Source of the DNA: Chlorobiota bacterium
GTDB taxonomy: Bacteria; Bacteroidota; Bacteroidia; Bacteroidales; JAADGE01
Length of the DNA: 35,565 nt
Assembly: GCA_013152535.1 (NCBI GenBank)
Contig: JAADGE010000026.1
Span: 1-35,565, forward strand
Direction: 5' to 3'
The translations under genes were made by a program, and so were the position numbers. Every line of letters starts with the position of its first letter. Position 1 is the stretch's first letter. Below the pieces are notes generated by a model. The model saw only the letters and a program-made list of their open reading frames with translations, had not been told where the DNA came from and searched no databases. Positions 26,147 to 33,729 of the stretch are shown in pieces.

Positions 26147-27277
26147 ATGAAATACAGTATAGATGATGTTTTAAAGGCTCTTTCAACTGTAAAAGATCCT
26201 GAAACAGGCAAAGACTTGATAAGTTTAAATGCAGTCGGTTCTTTAAGTTCGGAAGAAAACAAAATTACGTTTTCTTTAAATTTACCCAAAAGCAACCCTT
26301 TTATAAAATCAATCGAAAAAGCATGCTTGAAGGTTATTAATTCAAAATTATCAAAAGATATTAATGTTAAAATAACGACAGTTCCTAAAATTGAAACACA
26401 AAAAATTTCTTTCGGCAGAACCGATGATCAAAAAGTTCTTCCGGGAGTAAAAAATATTTTAGCCGTAGCATCCGGAAAGGGCGGTGTCGGGAAATCAACT
26501 GTTTCTGTTAATTTGGCAATTGCTTTGGCAAAAACAGGTGCAAAAGTCGGCTTATTAGATGCTGATGTTTACGGTCCGTCAATTCCTAAAATGATGGGTG
26601 TTGAAGATGAACGACCGGGTATAAAAAAGATGAACGGTAAAGATGTAATTATTCCGATTGAAAAATACGGAATAAAAATGCTTTCTATCGGATTTTTCGT
26701 TAAACCCGAAGATGCTTTGATATGGAGAGGAGCTATGGCAACCAGTGCTATTAATCAATTTATTAAAGATACTGATTGGGGCGATTTAGATTATTTTGTT
26801 ATTGATTTACCTCCCGGAACCGGAGACATCCATTTAACTATTGTTCAGGCAATGCCGGTAACAGCTGCCGTAATTGTAAGTACCCCGCAACAAATTGCTT
26901 TGGCAGATGCCTTAAGAGGTGTCAGTATGTTCAAAGCCGAAAAAATTGAAGTTCCCGTAATCGGGTTTATCGAAAATATGTCTTGGTTTACACCGAAAGA
27001 ATTACCTGACAGTAAATATTATATATTCGGGAAAGACGGATTAAAAGAACTTGCCGAACGAATGGAAATACCGTTGCTGGGACAAATTCCTCTTGTTCAA
27101 GGAATTAGAGAGTCCGGGGACTTTGGTAATCCTATTGCCTTGGATAAAAATTCACCTGAAGGAAATGCTTTTAATGAACTTGCCGAAAATGTAGCCGAAA
27201 AAATAGAAGAACGTAATGCAAAACTTGATCCGACGAAAAAGGTTGAGATTGACCCGAATGCAAGTTGCGGAGCATAA
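26147..27277 (+). CDS. mrp: Mrp/NBP35-type Fe-S cluster carrier ATPase
   Basis: Mrp (ApbC) is a cytoplasmic P-loop ATPase that carries or assembles Fe-S clusters. The 376-residue protein has an N-terminal MIP18/DUF59 domain (about 1-75) and a NBP35-type domain with the deviant Walker A SGKGGVGKST (about 109-118) and DLPPGTGDIHL. The CxxC that most Mrp proteins carry after NMSWF is absent; the position reads NMSWFTPKELPDSKYYIFG, which is the usual Bacteroidota form, so cluster binding may use other residues. It is 27 bases upstream of an Nfu gene, a functional pair in Fe-S assembly. Confidence 0.95.
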   Translation: MKYSIDDVLKALSTVKDPETGKDLISLNAVGSLSSEENKITFSLNLPKSNPFIKSIEKACLKVINSKLSKDINVKITTVPKIETQKISFGRTDDQKVLPGVKNILAVASGKGGVGKSTVSVNLAIALAKTGAKVGLLDADVYGPSIPKMMGVEDERPGIKKMNGKDVIIPIEKYGIKMLSIGFFVKPEDALIWRGAMATSAINQFIKDTDWGDLDYFVIDLPPGTGDIHLTIVQAMPVTAAVIVSTPQQIALADALRGVSMFKAEKIEVPVIGFIENMSWFTPKELPDSKYYIFGKDGLKELAERMEIPLLGQIPLVQGIRESGDFGNPIALDKNSPEGNAFNELAENVAEKIEERNAKLDPTKKVEIDPNASCGA

Positions 27278-27304
27278 TTTCCGTACCATCATAAAAAACT
27301 TACT

Positions 27305-27553
27305 ATGACGGAAGTCGAAAAAAATAATTACGAATTCAGAATTAAAGAAATATTATCTCTTGTTCGTCCGTATTTGCAAGCGGACGGCGGAGATATCGAG
27401 TTTGTTGATGTTTCGGAAGATTTAATCGTATTTGTAAATCTTATCGGGGCTTGCGGTACTTGCCCCATGAGCATTCAAACACTAAAATTCGGCGTAGAAC
27501 ATGCCTTAAAAAATGCTATTCCCGAAATAAAAGAGGTTGTTGCAGTTTCATAA
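27305..27553 (+). CDS. NifU-type Fe-S scaffold (Nfu domain)
   Basis: The 82-residue protein is a stand-alone NifU C-terminal (Nfu) domain, which binds a [4Fe-4S] cluster between two subunits through the CxxC motif, here GACGTCPMS with Cys50 and Cys53. LQADGGDIEFVDV (about 24-36) is the other family signature. It is directly downstream of mrp and probably passes clusters with it to apoproteins. Confidence 0.95.
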   Translation: MTEVEKNNYEFRIKEILSLVRPYLQADGGDIEFVDVSEDLIVFVNLIGACGTCPMSIQTLKFGVEHALKNAIPEIKEVVAVS

Positions 27554-27570
27554 ATAAAATAAATTTCTTT

Positions 27571-27578
27571 TATCTTTG
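27571..27578 (+). promoter_or_regulatory. Possible promoter -7 element of the guanine deaminase gene
   Basis: TATCTTTG matches TAnnTTTG and lies 18 bases before ATG 27597. Because this element includes the TTG that would be an alternative start (27576), it supports the downstream ATG. No -33 TTG at the right spacing. Confidence 0.45.
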
Positions 27579-27596
27579 CAAAAAATTTATTCACAG

Positions 27597-28070
27597 ATGA
27601 AGAAAAAAGAAGAGGATTTTATGCGGGAAGCCATTCGTTTATCCCGTGAAAGTGTGAAAAACGGAGGCGGTCCTTTCGGTGCTGTTATTGTAAAAGACGG
27701 AAAAATAATTGCCGCAGCATCAAATAAAGTTACACAAGAAAATGACCCTACGGCACATGCCGAAGTCTCAGCTATTCGAGAAGCTTCAAAAAAATTAAAA
27801 ACTTTTAATCTTTCAGGTTGTGAAATTTATACTTCCTGCGAACCTTGTCCTATGTGTTTCGGTGCTGTTTATTGGGCCCGCCTTGACAAGCTGTATTTTG
27901 CTAACACAAAGCAAGATGCAAAAAATATCGGCTTTGATGATTCTTTTATTTATGAAGAAATTGATTTACCGTATGAAAACCGAAAAATACCGAATATTCA
28001 AATTCTGAGACAAGAGGCATTATTTGCATTTAAAGATTGGGAGAAAAAAGAAGATAAAAAGGAGTATTAA
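27597..28070 (+). CDS. guaD: Guanine deaminase-like nucleoside/purine deaminase
   Basis: Zinc-dependent deaminase of the CDA fold. ATG 27597 gives 157 residues; the TTG at 27576 falls in the predicted promoter. The zinc motifs are HAEV (about 54-57) and PCPMC (83-87). It resembles Bacillus subtilis guanine deaminase along its length: GGGPFGAVIVKDGKII, ENDPTAHAE, IYTSCEPCPMCFGA, IGFDDSFIYEEID and an ending in KKEY. Guanine deamination to xanthine is the likely reaction, but other purine or pterin substrates are possible. It sits just upstream of the microcompartment operon, which may reflect a common role in nucleoside breakdown. Confidence 0.82.
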   Translation: MKKKEEDFMREAIRLSRESVKNGGGPFGAVIVKDGKIIAAASNKVTQENDPTAHAEVSAIREASKKLKTFNLSGCEIYTSCEPCPMCFGAVYWARLDKLYFANTKQDAKNIGFDDSFIYEEIDLPYENRKIPNIQILRQEALFAFKDWEKKEDKKEY

Positions 28071-28126
28071 AATTGTATTCTTCGAATTATTTATATTCTG
28101 CACGTATTTATTAAAGAAAATATCTT

Positions 28127-28134
28127 TATCTTTG
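28127..28134 (+). promoter_or_regulatory. Possible promoter -7 element of the microcompartment operon
   Basis: TATCTTTG matches TAnnTTTG, 27 bases before the first shell gene in the 91-base gap after the deaminase. No clear -33 TTG. No operator or riboswitch-like structure is visible in the gap. Confidence 0.5.
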
Positions 28135-28161
28135 TTGTTCTTTATTTTTTAAAAAAGTAAT

Positions 28162-28788
28162 ATGGACAAAAAAGATTATATTGATTTAAGAACGTATATT
28201 TTTTTAGATTCCCTGCAGTTGCAAATGGCATCTTATCTTTCTACCGTTTCCAAAGGATATTTGCCGGTCGGCGGTCAAACCTGCTGTATTGTCGAAATTG
28301 CTCCCGGAATTGAAATTAATACATTAACAGATATTGCACTTAAAGCTACAAATGTAACGCCCGGAATGCAAATTGTCGAACGTGCTTTCGGTATGCTGGA
28401 AGTTCATTCGGATAACCAGGGAGATACAAGAATGGCAGGTGAAGCAATTCTAAAATCAATCGGAAAAACGGAAAATGACAGGCTTAAGCCCAAAATTCTT
28501 ACCAGTCAGTTAATAAAAAATGTTGAAGATCATCACGCACAACTTATAAACAGAACCCGATGGGGAATGATGCTGCTGAGAGGTGATACCCTTTTTGTTT
28601 TAGAAGTTGAACCTGCAGGATATGCTTATTATGCTGCTAACGAAGCCGAAAAGTCTGCAAATATTAATATTATTGATGTCAGAGGGTTCGGCAAGTTCGG
28701 ACGTATTTATATCGGCGGTAACGAAGCAGATGTTCTCGAATGTAAATTAAACGTTGAAAAAAGATTAGCTGAAATTTCCGGAAGATAA
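28162..28788 (+). CDS. Microcompartment shell protein BMC-T, double-layer type (copy 1)
   Basis: The 208-residue protein contains two BMC domains in tandem (about 1-100 and 105-208) and should form a pseudohexameric trimer in the shell facets. Signatures are LRTYIFLDSLQLQMASYL, ATNVTPGMQIVERAFGMLEVH, DHHAQLINRTR, VEPAGYAYYAANEAEKS and the C-terminal GFGKFGRIYIGGNEADV. Its domain order resembles the CsoS1D-like / Haliangium HO-3341-like BMC-T proteins that stack face to face and can carry a gated pore. By eye it differs at about 25 positions from the second copy at 29124. It is the first gene of the operon, and a BMC-H gene follows after 27 bases. Confidence 0.9.
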   Translation: MDKKDYIDLRTYIFLDSLQLQMASYLSTVSKGYLPVGGQTCCIVEIAPGIEINTLTDIALKATNVTPGMQIVERAFGMLEVHSDNQGDTRMAGEAILKSIGKTENDRLKPKILTSQLIKNVEDHHAQLINRTRWGMMLLRGDTLFVLEVEPAGYAYYAANEAEKSANINIIDVRGFGKFGRIYIGGNEADVLECKLNVEKRLAEISGR

Positions 28789-28815
28789 AATTATATATTC
28801 ATTAATTAAAATATT

Positions 28816-29124
28816 ATGTCAGAAATAATTAACAGTGCATTAGGAATGATTGAAACACGCGGATTTACGGCAATGGTTGAAGCATCTGATGCCATGGTAA
28901 AAGCTGCTAAAGTTGAATTAATCGGACACGAAGCAATCGGCGGCGGATACGTTACCGCAATTGTTCGCGGCGATGTTGCATCCGTCAGGGCTGCTGTTGA
29001 GGCAGGAGTTCGTGCAGCCGAAAACGTCGGAGAACTTGTTTCATCACATGTTATTCCCAGACCGCATGCCAATGTGGACAGTGCATTACCCCTAAGTAAA
29101 AAAGCTTCAAAAAAAACTAAATAA
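28816..29124 (+). CDS. Microcompartment hexameric shell protein BMC-H (copy 1)
   Basis: A 102-residue single BMC-domain protein of the PduA/EutM/CsoS1 type, the main hexagonal tile of the shell. It has [19 protein letters not shown] at the start, the pore-lining loop IGGG in [14 protein letters not shown], the [14 protein letters not shown] helix, and the VIPRPH ending of the domain followed by a lysine-rich tail (SKKASKKTK). Its stop overlaps the next start by one base (TAATG). The BMC-H copy at 29801 is nearly identical in both protein and DNA through the domain. Confidence 0.95.
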   Translation: MSEIINSALGMIETRGFTAMVEASDAMVKAAKVELIGHEAIGGGYVTAIVRGDVASVRAAVEAGVRAAENVGELVSSHVIPRPHANVDSALPLSKKASKKTK

Positions 29125-29771
29125 TGGACTCAAAAAAACATATTAAACTAAGAACGTATATTTTTTTAGATTCCATACAACTTCAAATGGCGTCTTATTT
29201 ATCAACAGTATCCAGAGGCTATTTACCTGTAGGCGGTCAATCCTGCTGTATTGTTGAAATAGCACCGGGTATAGAAATTAACACATTAACAGATATTGCA
29301 TTAAAAGCAACAAATGTTACTCCCGGGATGCAAATTGTTGAACGGGCTTTCGGAATGTTAGAAGTACATTCTGACAATCAGGGCGATACAAGAACAGCCG
29401 GAGAGTCTATTCTTAACTCAATTGAAAAAACTGAAACCGATCGATTAAAACCGAGAATTTTAACCAGCCAATTGATTAAAAATATTGCAGATCATCATGC
29501 TCAGTTAATTAACAGAACCAGAAAAGGTATGATGCTTCTCAGAGGCGATACCTTATTTGTTTTGGAAGTTGAGCCTGCCGGTTATGCATATTTTGCGGCT
29601 AATGAAGCAGAAAAATCTGCAAAAATTAAAATTATTGAAGTTATGGGATTCGGAAAGTTCGGAAGAATATATATAGGCGGAAAAGAAGCCGATGTTTTGG
29701 AATGTAAATTAAATGTAGAAAAACGTTTATCAGAAATTTCAGGAAGGTCAAATAACGACGATTATAAATAG
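29124..29771 (+). CDS. Microcompartment shell protein BMC-T, double-layer type (copy 2)
   Basis: A 215-residue tandem BMC-domain protein, paralogous to the gene at 28162 and sharing all of its signature segments. It has a seven-residue longer C-terminus (NNDDYK end) and several charge changes: Trp134 of copy 1 is Lys, and Asn166 and Asn168 are Lys, so the two copies may form pores or layers with different chemistry. At the DNA level the two copies differ at many third positions, so the duplication is not recent. It starts at a TAATG overlap with the upstream BMC-H gene. Confidence 0.9.
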   Translation: MDSKKHIKLRTYIFLDSIQLQMASYLSTVSRGYLPVGGQSCCIVEIAPGIEINTLTDIALKATNVTPGMQIVERAFGMLEVHSDNQGDTRTAGESILNSIEKTETDRLKPRILTSQLIKNIADHHAQLINRTRKGMMLLRGDTLFVLEVEPAGYAYFAANEAEKSAKIKIIEVMGFGKFGRIYIGGKEADVLECKLNVEKRLSEISGRSNNDDYK

Positions 29772-29800
29772 TATTTTTTAAATAATTTAAAATAAAAATT

Positions 29801-30097
29801 ATGTCAGACAATAATACTGAAGCATTAGGTATGATTGAAACACGCGGATTTACGGCAATGGTTGAAGCTTCTGATGCCATGGTAAAAGCTGCTAAAGTTG
29901 AATTAATAGGACACGAAGCAATCGGCGGCGGATACGTTACCGCAATTGTTCGAGGCGATGTTGCATCCGTAAGGGCTGCTGTTGAAGCAGGCGTTCGTGC
30001 TGCTGAAAAAGTCGGAGAACTTGTTTCTTCACATGTTATTCCTCGACCGCATGCAAATGTGGACAGTGCATTACCTTTAAGTAAAAAAGGAAAATAG
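29801..30097 (+). CDS. Microcompartment hexameric shell protein BMC-H (copy 2)
   Basis: A 98-residue BMC-H protein, identical to the 28816 copy over almost the whole domain (from LGMIETRGF to LPLSKK) except Lys for Asn before VGELV. It differs in the first few residues and in a shorter tail (KKGK). The DNA of this domain is also nearly identical between the copies, unlike the BMC-T pair beside them. The pore loop IGGG is the same. It is followed 23 bases later by the first pentamer gene. Confidence 0.95.
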   Translation: MSDNNTEALGMIETRGFTAMVEASDAMVKAAKVELIGHEAIGGGYVTAIVRGDVASVRAAVEAGVRAAEKVGELVSSHVIPRPHANVDSALPLSKKGK

Positions 30098-30120
30098 TTT
30101 AAACCTGTAATTCAAAATAA

Positions 30121-30423
30121 ATGGTACTTGCAAAGGTTGTCGGAACAGTTGTTTCCACACAGAAAGAACAAAATATGGAAGGAATTAAACTTCTGTTACT
30201 CGAAAAAATAGATCCCGTTACATTAAAAGGGAAAAATGATTTTGTTGTTTCAACAGATGCAATTGGTGCGGGTCTTGATGAAATTGTTTTTTATGCTTCC
30301 GGAAGCGGTGCCAGACAAACAACTCTGACAACAGGAGTTCCCACAGATGCTTCTGTTATTGCTATAGTTGATTCTATTGAAAAAGACGGAACATTTACTT
30401 TTCAAAAAAATAAAAATTTATGA
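30121..30423 (+). CDS. Microcompartment vertex protein BMC-P (1 of 4)
   Basis: A 100-residue EutN/CcmL-family protein forming pentamers that cap the vertices of the polyhedral shell. The family pattern is visible: AKVVGTVVSTQK at the N-terminus, IKLLLLEKID, then VSTDAIGAGLDEIVFYASGSGAR and SVIAIVDSIE. It ends in a lysine/asparagine tail. Its stop overlaps the next BMC-P start as ATGA. Confidence 0.93.
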   Translation: MVLAKVVGTVVSTQKEQNMEGIKLLLLEKIDPVTLKGKNDFVVSTDAIGAGLDEIVFYASGSGARQTTLTTGVPTDASVIAIVDSIEKDGTFTFQKNKNL

Positions 30424-30707
30424 TTTTAGGAAAAGTAGCCGGAACAATAGTCAGCACAAATCAAAACATAAACATTAAGGGTGCAAAACTTTTACTGGTT
30501 GATATGTGCAATACAAAAGGTGAATCAACCGGTAATTTTTTAGTTGCACTGGATTTAGTCGGAGCCGGTTATGATGAAGTTGTTATGATTTCTCAAAGTA
30601 CTTCGGCACGAGAAACCTCGATGACCAAAAACAAACCTATTGATGCCGCAATTGTCGGAATAATTGACGTAATGGATGAGTTTGAAAAAGTTGTTTACAG
30701 AAAATGA
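30420..30707 (+). CDS. Microcompartment vertex protein BMC-P (2 of 4)
   Basis: A 95-residue EutN/CcmL-family protein: LGKVAGTIVSTNQNINIKGA at the start, KLLLVDM, VALDLVGAGYDEVVMISQ, SARETSM and AIVGIIDVMD. It overlaps the preceding BMC-P gene and the following BMC-T gene by 4 bases each (ATGA). Four different pentamer genes in one operon suggest mixed or specialised vertices. Confidence 0.93.
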   Translation: MILGKVAGTIVSTNQNINIKGAKLLLVDMCNTKGESTGNFLVALDLVGAGYDEVVMISQSTSARETSMTKNKPIDAAIVGIIDVMDEFEKVVYRK

Positions 30708-31270
30708 ATATTGATAAAGACACGATTGTTCTTGCAATTCTTGAATTTGACAGCATTGCAGCCGGGTTTAATGCCCTTGACGACATAGTAAAAACGGCAC
30801 CTGTTAAAATTATTGATGCACGAACGATTTGTTTCGGAAAGTTTTTAATTGTTTTCAGCGGAGATGTTGCTTCGGCAGAATATTCTTTTAATAAAGGTAA
30901 AGAAACCGGCGGAAATAGTGTTGTTGACAGCTTGTTTTTACCCTTGGTTCATGCTGAAATTATTGATGCCGTAGGAAATATAAAACAAACGGAAAATTGG
31001 GGAACAATTGGTATTATAGAAACAAAAACCGTAACATCTGCAGTTGAAGCTGCTGATATTGCGGCAAAAGAAGGCGGTGTAGAAATTGTTGAAATTAGAC
31101 TTGCAAACGGATTCGGAGGAAAATCATATGTTAAAATGATTGGTGATTTAGAAAATGTTCAGGCAGCAACGGATGCCGGCACTGCTAAAATTACTTTAAA
31201 AAATTTGTTATTTGCAAAAACCATTATACCGCAACCGGAAAAAGAAATAAAAAAATATTTTTTGAAATAA
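30704..31270 (+). CDS. Microcompartment shell protein BMC-T, single-layer type
   Basis: A 188-residue protein with two ordinary BMC domains (about 5-90 and 100-185). The first half has VLAILEFDSIAAGFNALDDI and VSGDV-type FSGDVASAEYSF; the second has TIGIIETKTVTSAVEAAD, GFGGKSYVKMIGDL and the domain end TIIPQPEKEI. It resembles PduT-like and Haliangium HO-5812-like trimers. I see no cysteines set up as an Fe-S site in the pore, so it is not obviously PduT-like in that sense. It overlaps the BMC-P gene upstream (ATGA) and is 9 bases before the dehydrogenase. Confidence 0.9.
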   Translation: MNIDKDTIVLAILEFDSIAAGFNALDDIVKTAPVKIIDARTICFGKFLIVFSGDVASAEYSFNKGKETGGNSVVDSLFLPLVHAEIIDAVGNIKQTENWGTIGIIETKTVTSAVEAADIAAKEGGVEIVEIRLANGFGGKSYVKMIGDLENVQAATDAGTAKITLKNLLFAKTIIPQPEKEIKKYFLK

Positions 31271-31279
31271 AATATTCGA

Positions 31280-32695
31280 ATGGATAATTTAGAGCAAAAT
31301 ATCAGGCAATTAGTCAGTGATGTTTTAAAAGACATGAATTTAACATCGGAAAAAGCACCGCAAACCGGAAAATTAGGTGTATTTACAAGTATTAATGATG
31401 CAATAAATGCAGCGAGTAATGCTTTTAAGGAATACATTGAATTACCTTTAGATACTCGTATAAAAATAATTGATAATATTCGAAAAGTTTCTCATGAGAA
31501 TAATAAAATTATTTCAAAAATGGCTCATGAAGAAACAGGATACGGTCGCTACGAAGATAAAATAGCTAAAAATATTTTAGGAATAGATAAAACACCAGGT
31601 GTTGAAGATCTAAAACCTGAAGCGTTTTCGGATGAACACGGATTAACAATTGTAGAACGTGCTCCCTACGGAGTAATCGGTGCAATTACACCTTCGACAA
31701 ATTCTACTATTTCTATAATAAGTAATGCAATAGGAATGCTTGCAGCCGGAAATACGGTTGTATTTAATGCACATCCCGCCGCAAAAAAAGTTTCCGTATA
31801 TATTATTGATTTTATTAATCGAGCAATAATGGAAAAAGGCGGTCCTGAAAATGTGGTTACATGTATTGAAAATCCGACAATTGATTCGGCAAAAGCATTA
31901 ATGGCACATCCGCAAATTTCTATAATGGTTGTAACCGGAGGTCCTGCTGTTGTGAAAACAGCGATGTCGCACCAAAAGAAAGTTATTGCTGCCGGACCCG
32001 GCAATCCGCCCGTTGTTGTAGATGAGACGGCTGATATTGAAAAAGCCGGAAAAAGTATTGTTGACGGGGCAAGTTTTGATAATAATGTTATCTGCATTTG
32101 TGAAAAGGAAACACTTGTTGTTGAGTCTGTTGCCGACAGTTTGAAAGAGGCAATGATAAAAAACGGTGCCTATGAATTGAAAGGAGAGCAAATTGAAAAG
32201 ATAACATCTCTTATTATTGCAGATCCGGGCAGAAAGGGACATGAAGGAGCTCCGAATAAAGATTTTGTCGGAAAAAATGCCGATTATATTGCTCGTGCTG
32301 CAGGAATTGAAGTTCCCGAATCAACACGACTTCTTCTGATGGATGTTGATGAAAATCATCCCTTGGTTTGGACCGAACAATTAATGCCGGTAATGCCGCT
32401 TGTCAGAGTAAAAGATGCCGATACTGCAATTAATCTTGCATTAGACGTTGAACACGGATTTCACCATACGTTCATTATGCACTCTTTAAATCTTAATAAT
32501 CTCAGTAAAATGGCAAAACTCTCAAATTGTTCTATTTTTATTAAAAACGGACCGAGTTATGCGGGTTTAGGATACGGAGGTGCCGGATTTGCATCATTTA
32601 CCATTGCAAGCCCGACCGGAGAAGGTGTTACCGGACCGAAATCTTTTACGAGAGAAAGAAGATGTACTTTGGTTGATCATTTCAGAATTATTTAA
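31280..32695 (+). CDS. CoA-acylating aldehyde dehydrogenase, microcompartment type
   Basis: A 471-residue enzyme of the PduP/EutE family, converting an aldehyde, CoA and NAD+ to acyl-CoA and NADH. The catalytic cysteine is Cys272 in SFDNNVICICEKE, aligned with SFDNNLPCIAEKE of PduP. Other family segments are YGVIGAITPSTNSTI, AAGPGNPPVVVD and NGPSYAGLGYGGAGFASF near the end. Residues 1-20 form an amphipathic helix with hydrophobics at L4, I8, L11, V12, V15, L16 and M19. A linker (about 22-30) separates it from the enzyme, as in encapsulation peptides. With the operon's aldolase as partner, acetaldehyde to acetyl-CoA is the likely reaction. The gene lies among shell genes. Confidence 0.93.
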   Translation: MDNLEQNIRQLVSDVLKDMNLTSEKAPQTGKLGVFTSINDAINAASNAFKEYIELPLDTRIKIIDNIRKVSHENNKIISKMAHEETGYGRYEDKIAKNILGIDKTPGVEDLKPEAFSDEHGLTIVERAPYGVIGAITPSTNSTISIISNAIGMLAAGNTVVFNAHPAAKKVSVYIIDFINRAIMEKGGPENVVTCIENPTIDSAKALMAHPQISIMVVTGGPAVVKTAMSHQKKVIAAGPGNPPVVVDETADIEKAGKSIVDGASFDNNVICICEKETLVVESVADSLKEAMIKNGAYELKGEQIEKITSLIIADPGRKGHEGAPNKDFVGKNADYIARAAGIEVPESTRLLLMDVDENHPLVWTEQLMPVMPLVRVKDADTAINLALDVEHGFHHTFIMHSLNLNNLSKMAKLSNCSIFIKNGPSYAGLGYGGAGFASFTIASPTGEGVTGPKSFTRERRCTLVDHFRII

Positions 32696-32703
32696 ACTTT
32701 TAT

Positions 32704-32979
32704 ATGAAACTCGGAAAAGTTATAGGACGTGTTGTAAGTTCAACAAAAGTTGAATCCTTTGAGGGACTGAAACTACTTCTGGTTCAGCCGATTGACGAAA
32801 AATTAAACGCATACGGAGAACCTATTGTAACCGTTGATACAATTCAATCAAATACCGGGCAAATTATTTATTACGAGACAAGCAAAGAAGCAAGTATGGT
32901 TTTGGATAAAATAATGAACCCTTGTGATGCTGCAATCGTCGGAATTGTGGATGAAATTAATTTAGAAACCCAATCATGA
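32704..32979 (+). CDS. Microcompartment vertex protein BMC-P (3 of 4)
   Basis: A 91-residue EutN/CcmL-family protein with LGKVIGRVVSSTKVESFEG, LKLLLVQPID, VTVDTIQSNTGQIIYYETSKEA and AAIVGIVDEIN. The GxG turn that in the other three reads GAG or GVG is SNTG here, so it is the most diverged of the four. It overlaps the next BMC-P by 4 bases (ATGA). Confidence 0.92.
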   Translation: MKLGKVIGRVVSSTKVESFEGLKLLLVQPIDEKLNAYGEPIVTVDTIQSNTGQIIYYETSKEASMVLDKIMNPCDAAIVGIVDEINLETQS

Positions 32980-33245
32980 TACTCGGAAAAGTTATCGGAA
33001 ATATCATTTCAACAGAAAGAGCAATCGGTTACGGCGGAAGAACAATTTTAATTATTCAGCCTATTGAACCTTCCGGAACATTTAAAGGAAAAACTTTTTT
33101 AGCCGTAGATACCGTACAAGCCGGAGTCGGCGATACTGTTATTACGGTTGAGGAAGGCGGTTCTGCAACAACGGCAATAAAAGAACCCGATACGCATACG
33201 GTAAAAACGGTTATTGTAGGAATTGTCGATCATATATATCATTAA
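32976..33245 (+). CDS. Microcompartment vertex protein BMC-P (4 of 4)
   Basis: An 89-residue EutN/CcmL-family protein with LGKVIGNIISTERAIGYGG, TILIIQPIEP, LAVDTVQAGVGDTVITVEEGGSA (the classic AGxGD turn) and VIVGIVDHI. It closes the shell part of the operon and is followed 16 bases later by the isomerase gene. Confidence 0.93.
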   Translation: MILGKVIGNIISTERAIGYGGRTILIIQPIEPSGTFKGKTFLAVDTVQAGVGDTVITVEEGGSATTAIKEPDTHTVKTVIVGIVDHIYH

Positions 33246-33261
33246 GAAATTAATTAAGATA

Positions 33262-33720
33262 ATGAGCAAAGAGCAGGTAAACACTGTTGCAATAGGAGCT
33301 GATCACGGAGCATTTGAATTAAAGGAAAAGTTAAAAGTCTATCTTTCCGTAATCGGTTATAAAATCATGGATGTAGGAACTGACAGTAAGTTGCCGGTTG
33401 ATTATCCGGATTTTGCCTATAAAGTTGCAAAAAAAGTTGTCAGCGGAGAATGCGACAGAGGCATAATGCTTGACGGAGCAGGTATCGGATCATCTATGGT
33501 TTGCAATAAAGTTAACGGAATAAGAGCCGCATTATGTTGGAGCACACAAACAATAATAAACAGTCGAATGCATAATAATGCAAATGTTTTAACAATGGGC
33601 TCTGCTCAACACAATGATTCGGAAATTTTTGCTATGGCGAAACTCTGGTTAGAAACAGATTTTGAAGGCGGAAGACACTGGCCGAGAATTAATAAAATGA
33701 TGTCAATTGAAAAAAAATAA
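33262..33720 (+). CDS. RpiB/LacAB-family sugar-phosphate isomerase-like protein, atypical active site
   Basis: I chose ATG 33262 (152 residues); a TTG at 33223 would overlap the upstream gene by 23 bases. The fold is RpiB-like: ADHGAFELKEKL (Asp14, His15), CNKVNGIRAALCW, MHNNANVL (His104) and EGGRHWPR with Arg138 and Arg142. In E. coli RpiB the isomerase base is Cys66 in ICGTGIGMS; the matching segment here is LDGAGIGSS, so Cys is replaced by Asp71 and the neighbouring Thr by Ala73. Ribose-5-phosphate isomerisation is therefore uncertain, and another phosphosugar is possible. No encapsulation helix is visible; the protein starts directly with the first strand. The aldolase follows 9 bases later. 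Confidence 0.85.
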   Translation: MSKEQVNTVAIGADHGAFELKEKLKVYLSVIGYKIMDVGTDSKLPVDYPDFAYKVAKKVVSGECDRGIMLDGAGIGSSMVCNKVNGIRAALCWSTQTIINSRMHNNANVLTMGSAQHNDSEIFAMAKLWLETDFEGGRHWPRINKMMSIEKK

Positions 33721-33729
33721 ATTATTACT

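Noticed and set aside
28806-29072. 88-codon ORF opposite the first BMC-H gene
   Set aside because: It is an antisense shadow of alanine- and valine-rich coding sequence.
31666-32097. Long antisense ORF inside the aldehyde dehydrogenase gene
   Set aside because: It mirrors codon bias of the dehydrogenase; the sense strand holds the catalytic motifs.
33223-33261. Upstream TTG start for the RpiB-like gene
   Set aside because: It would overlap the BMC-P gene by 23 bases and adds residues not expected in the family; ATG 33262 starts just before the first strand.
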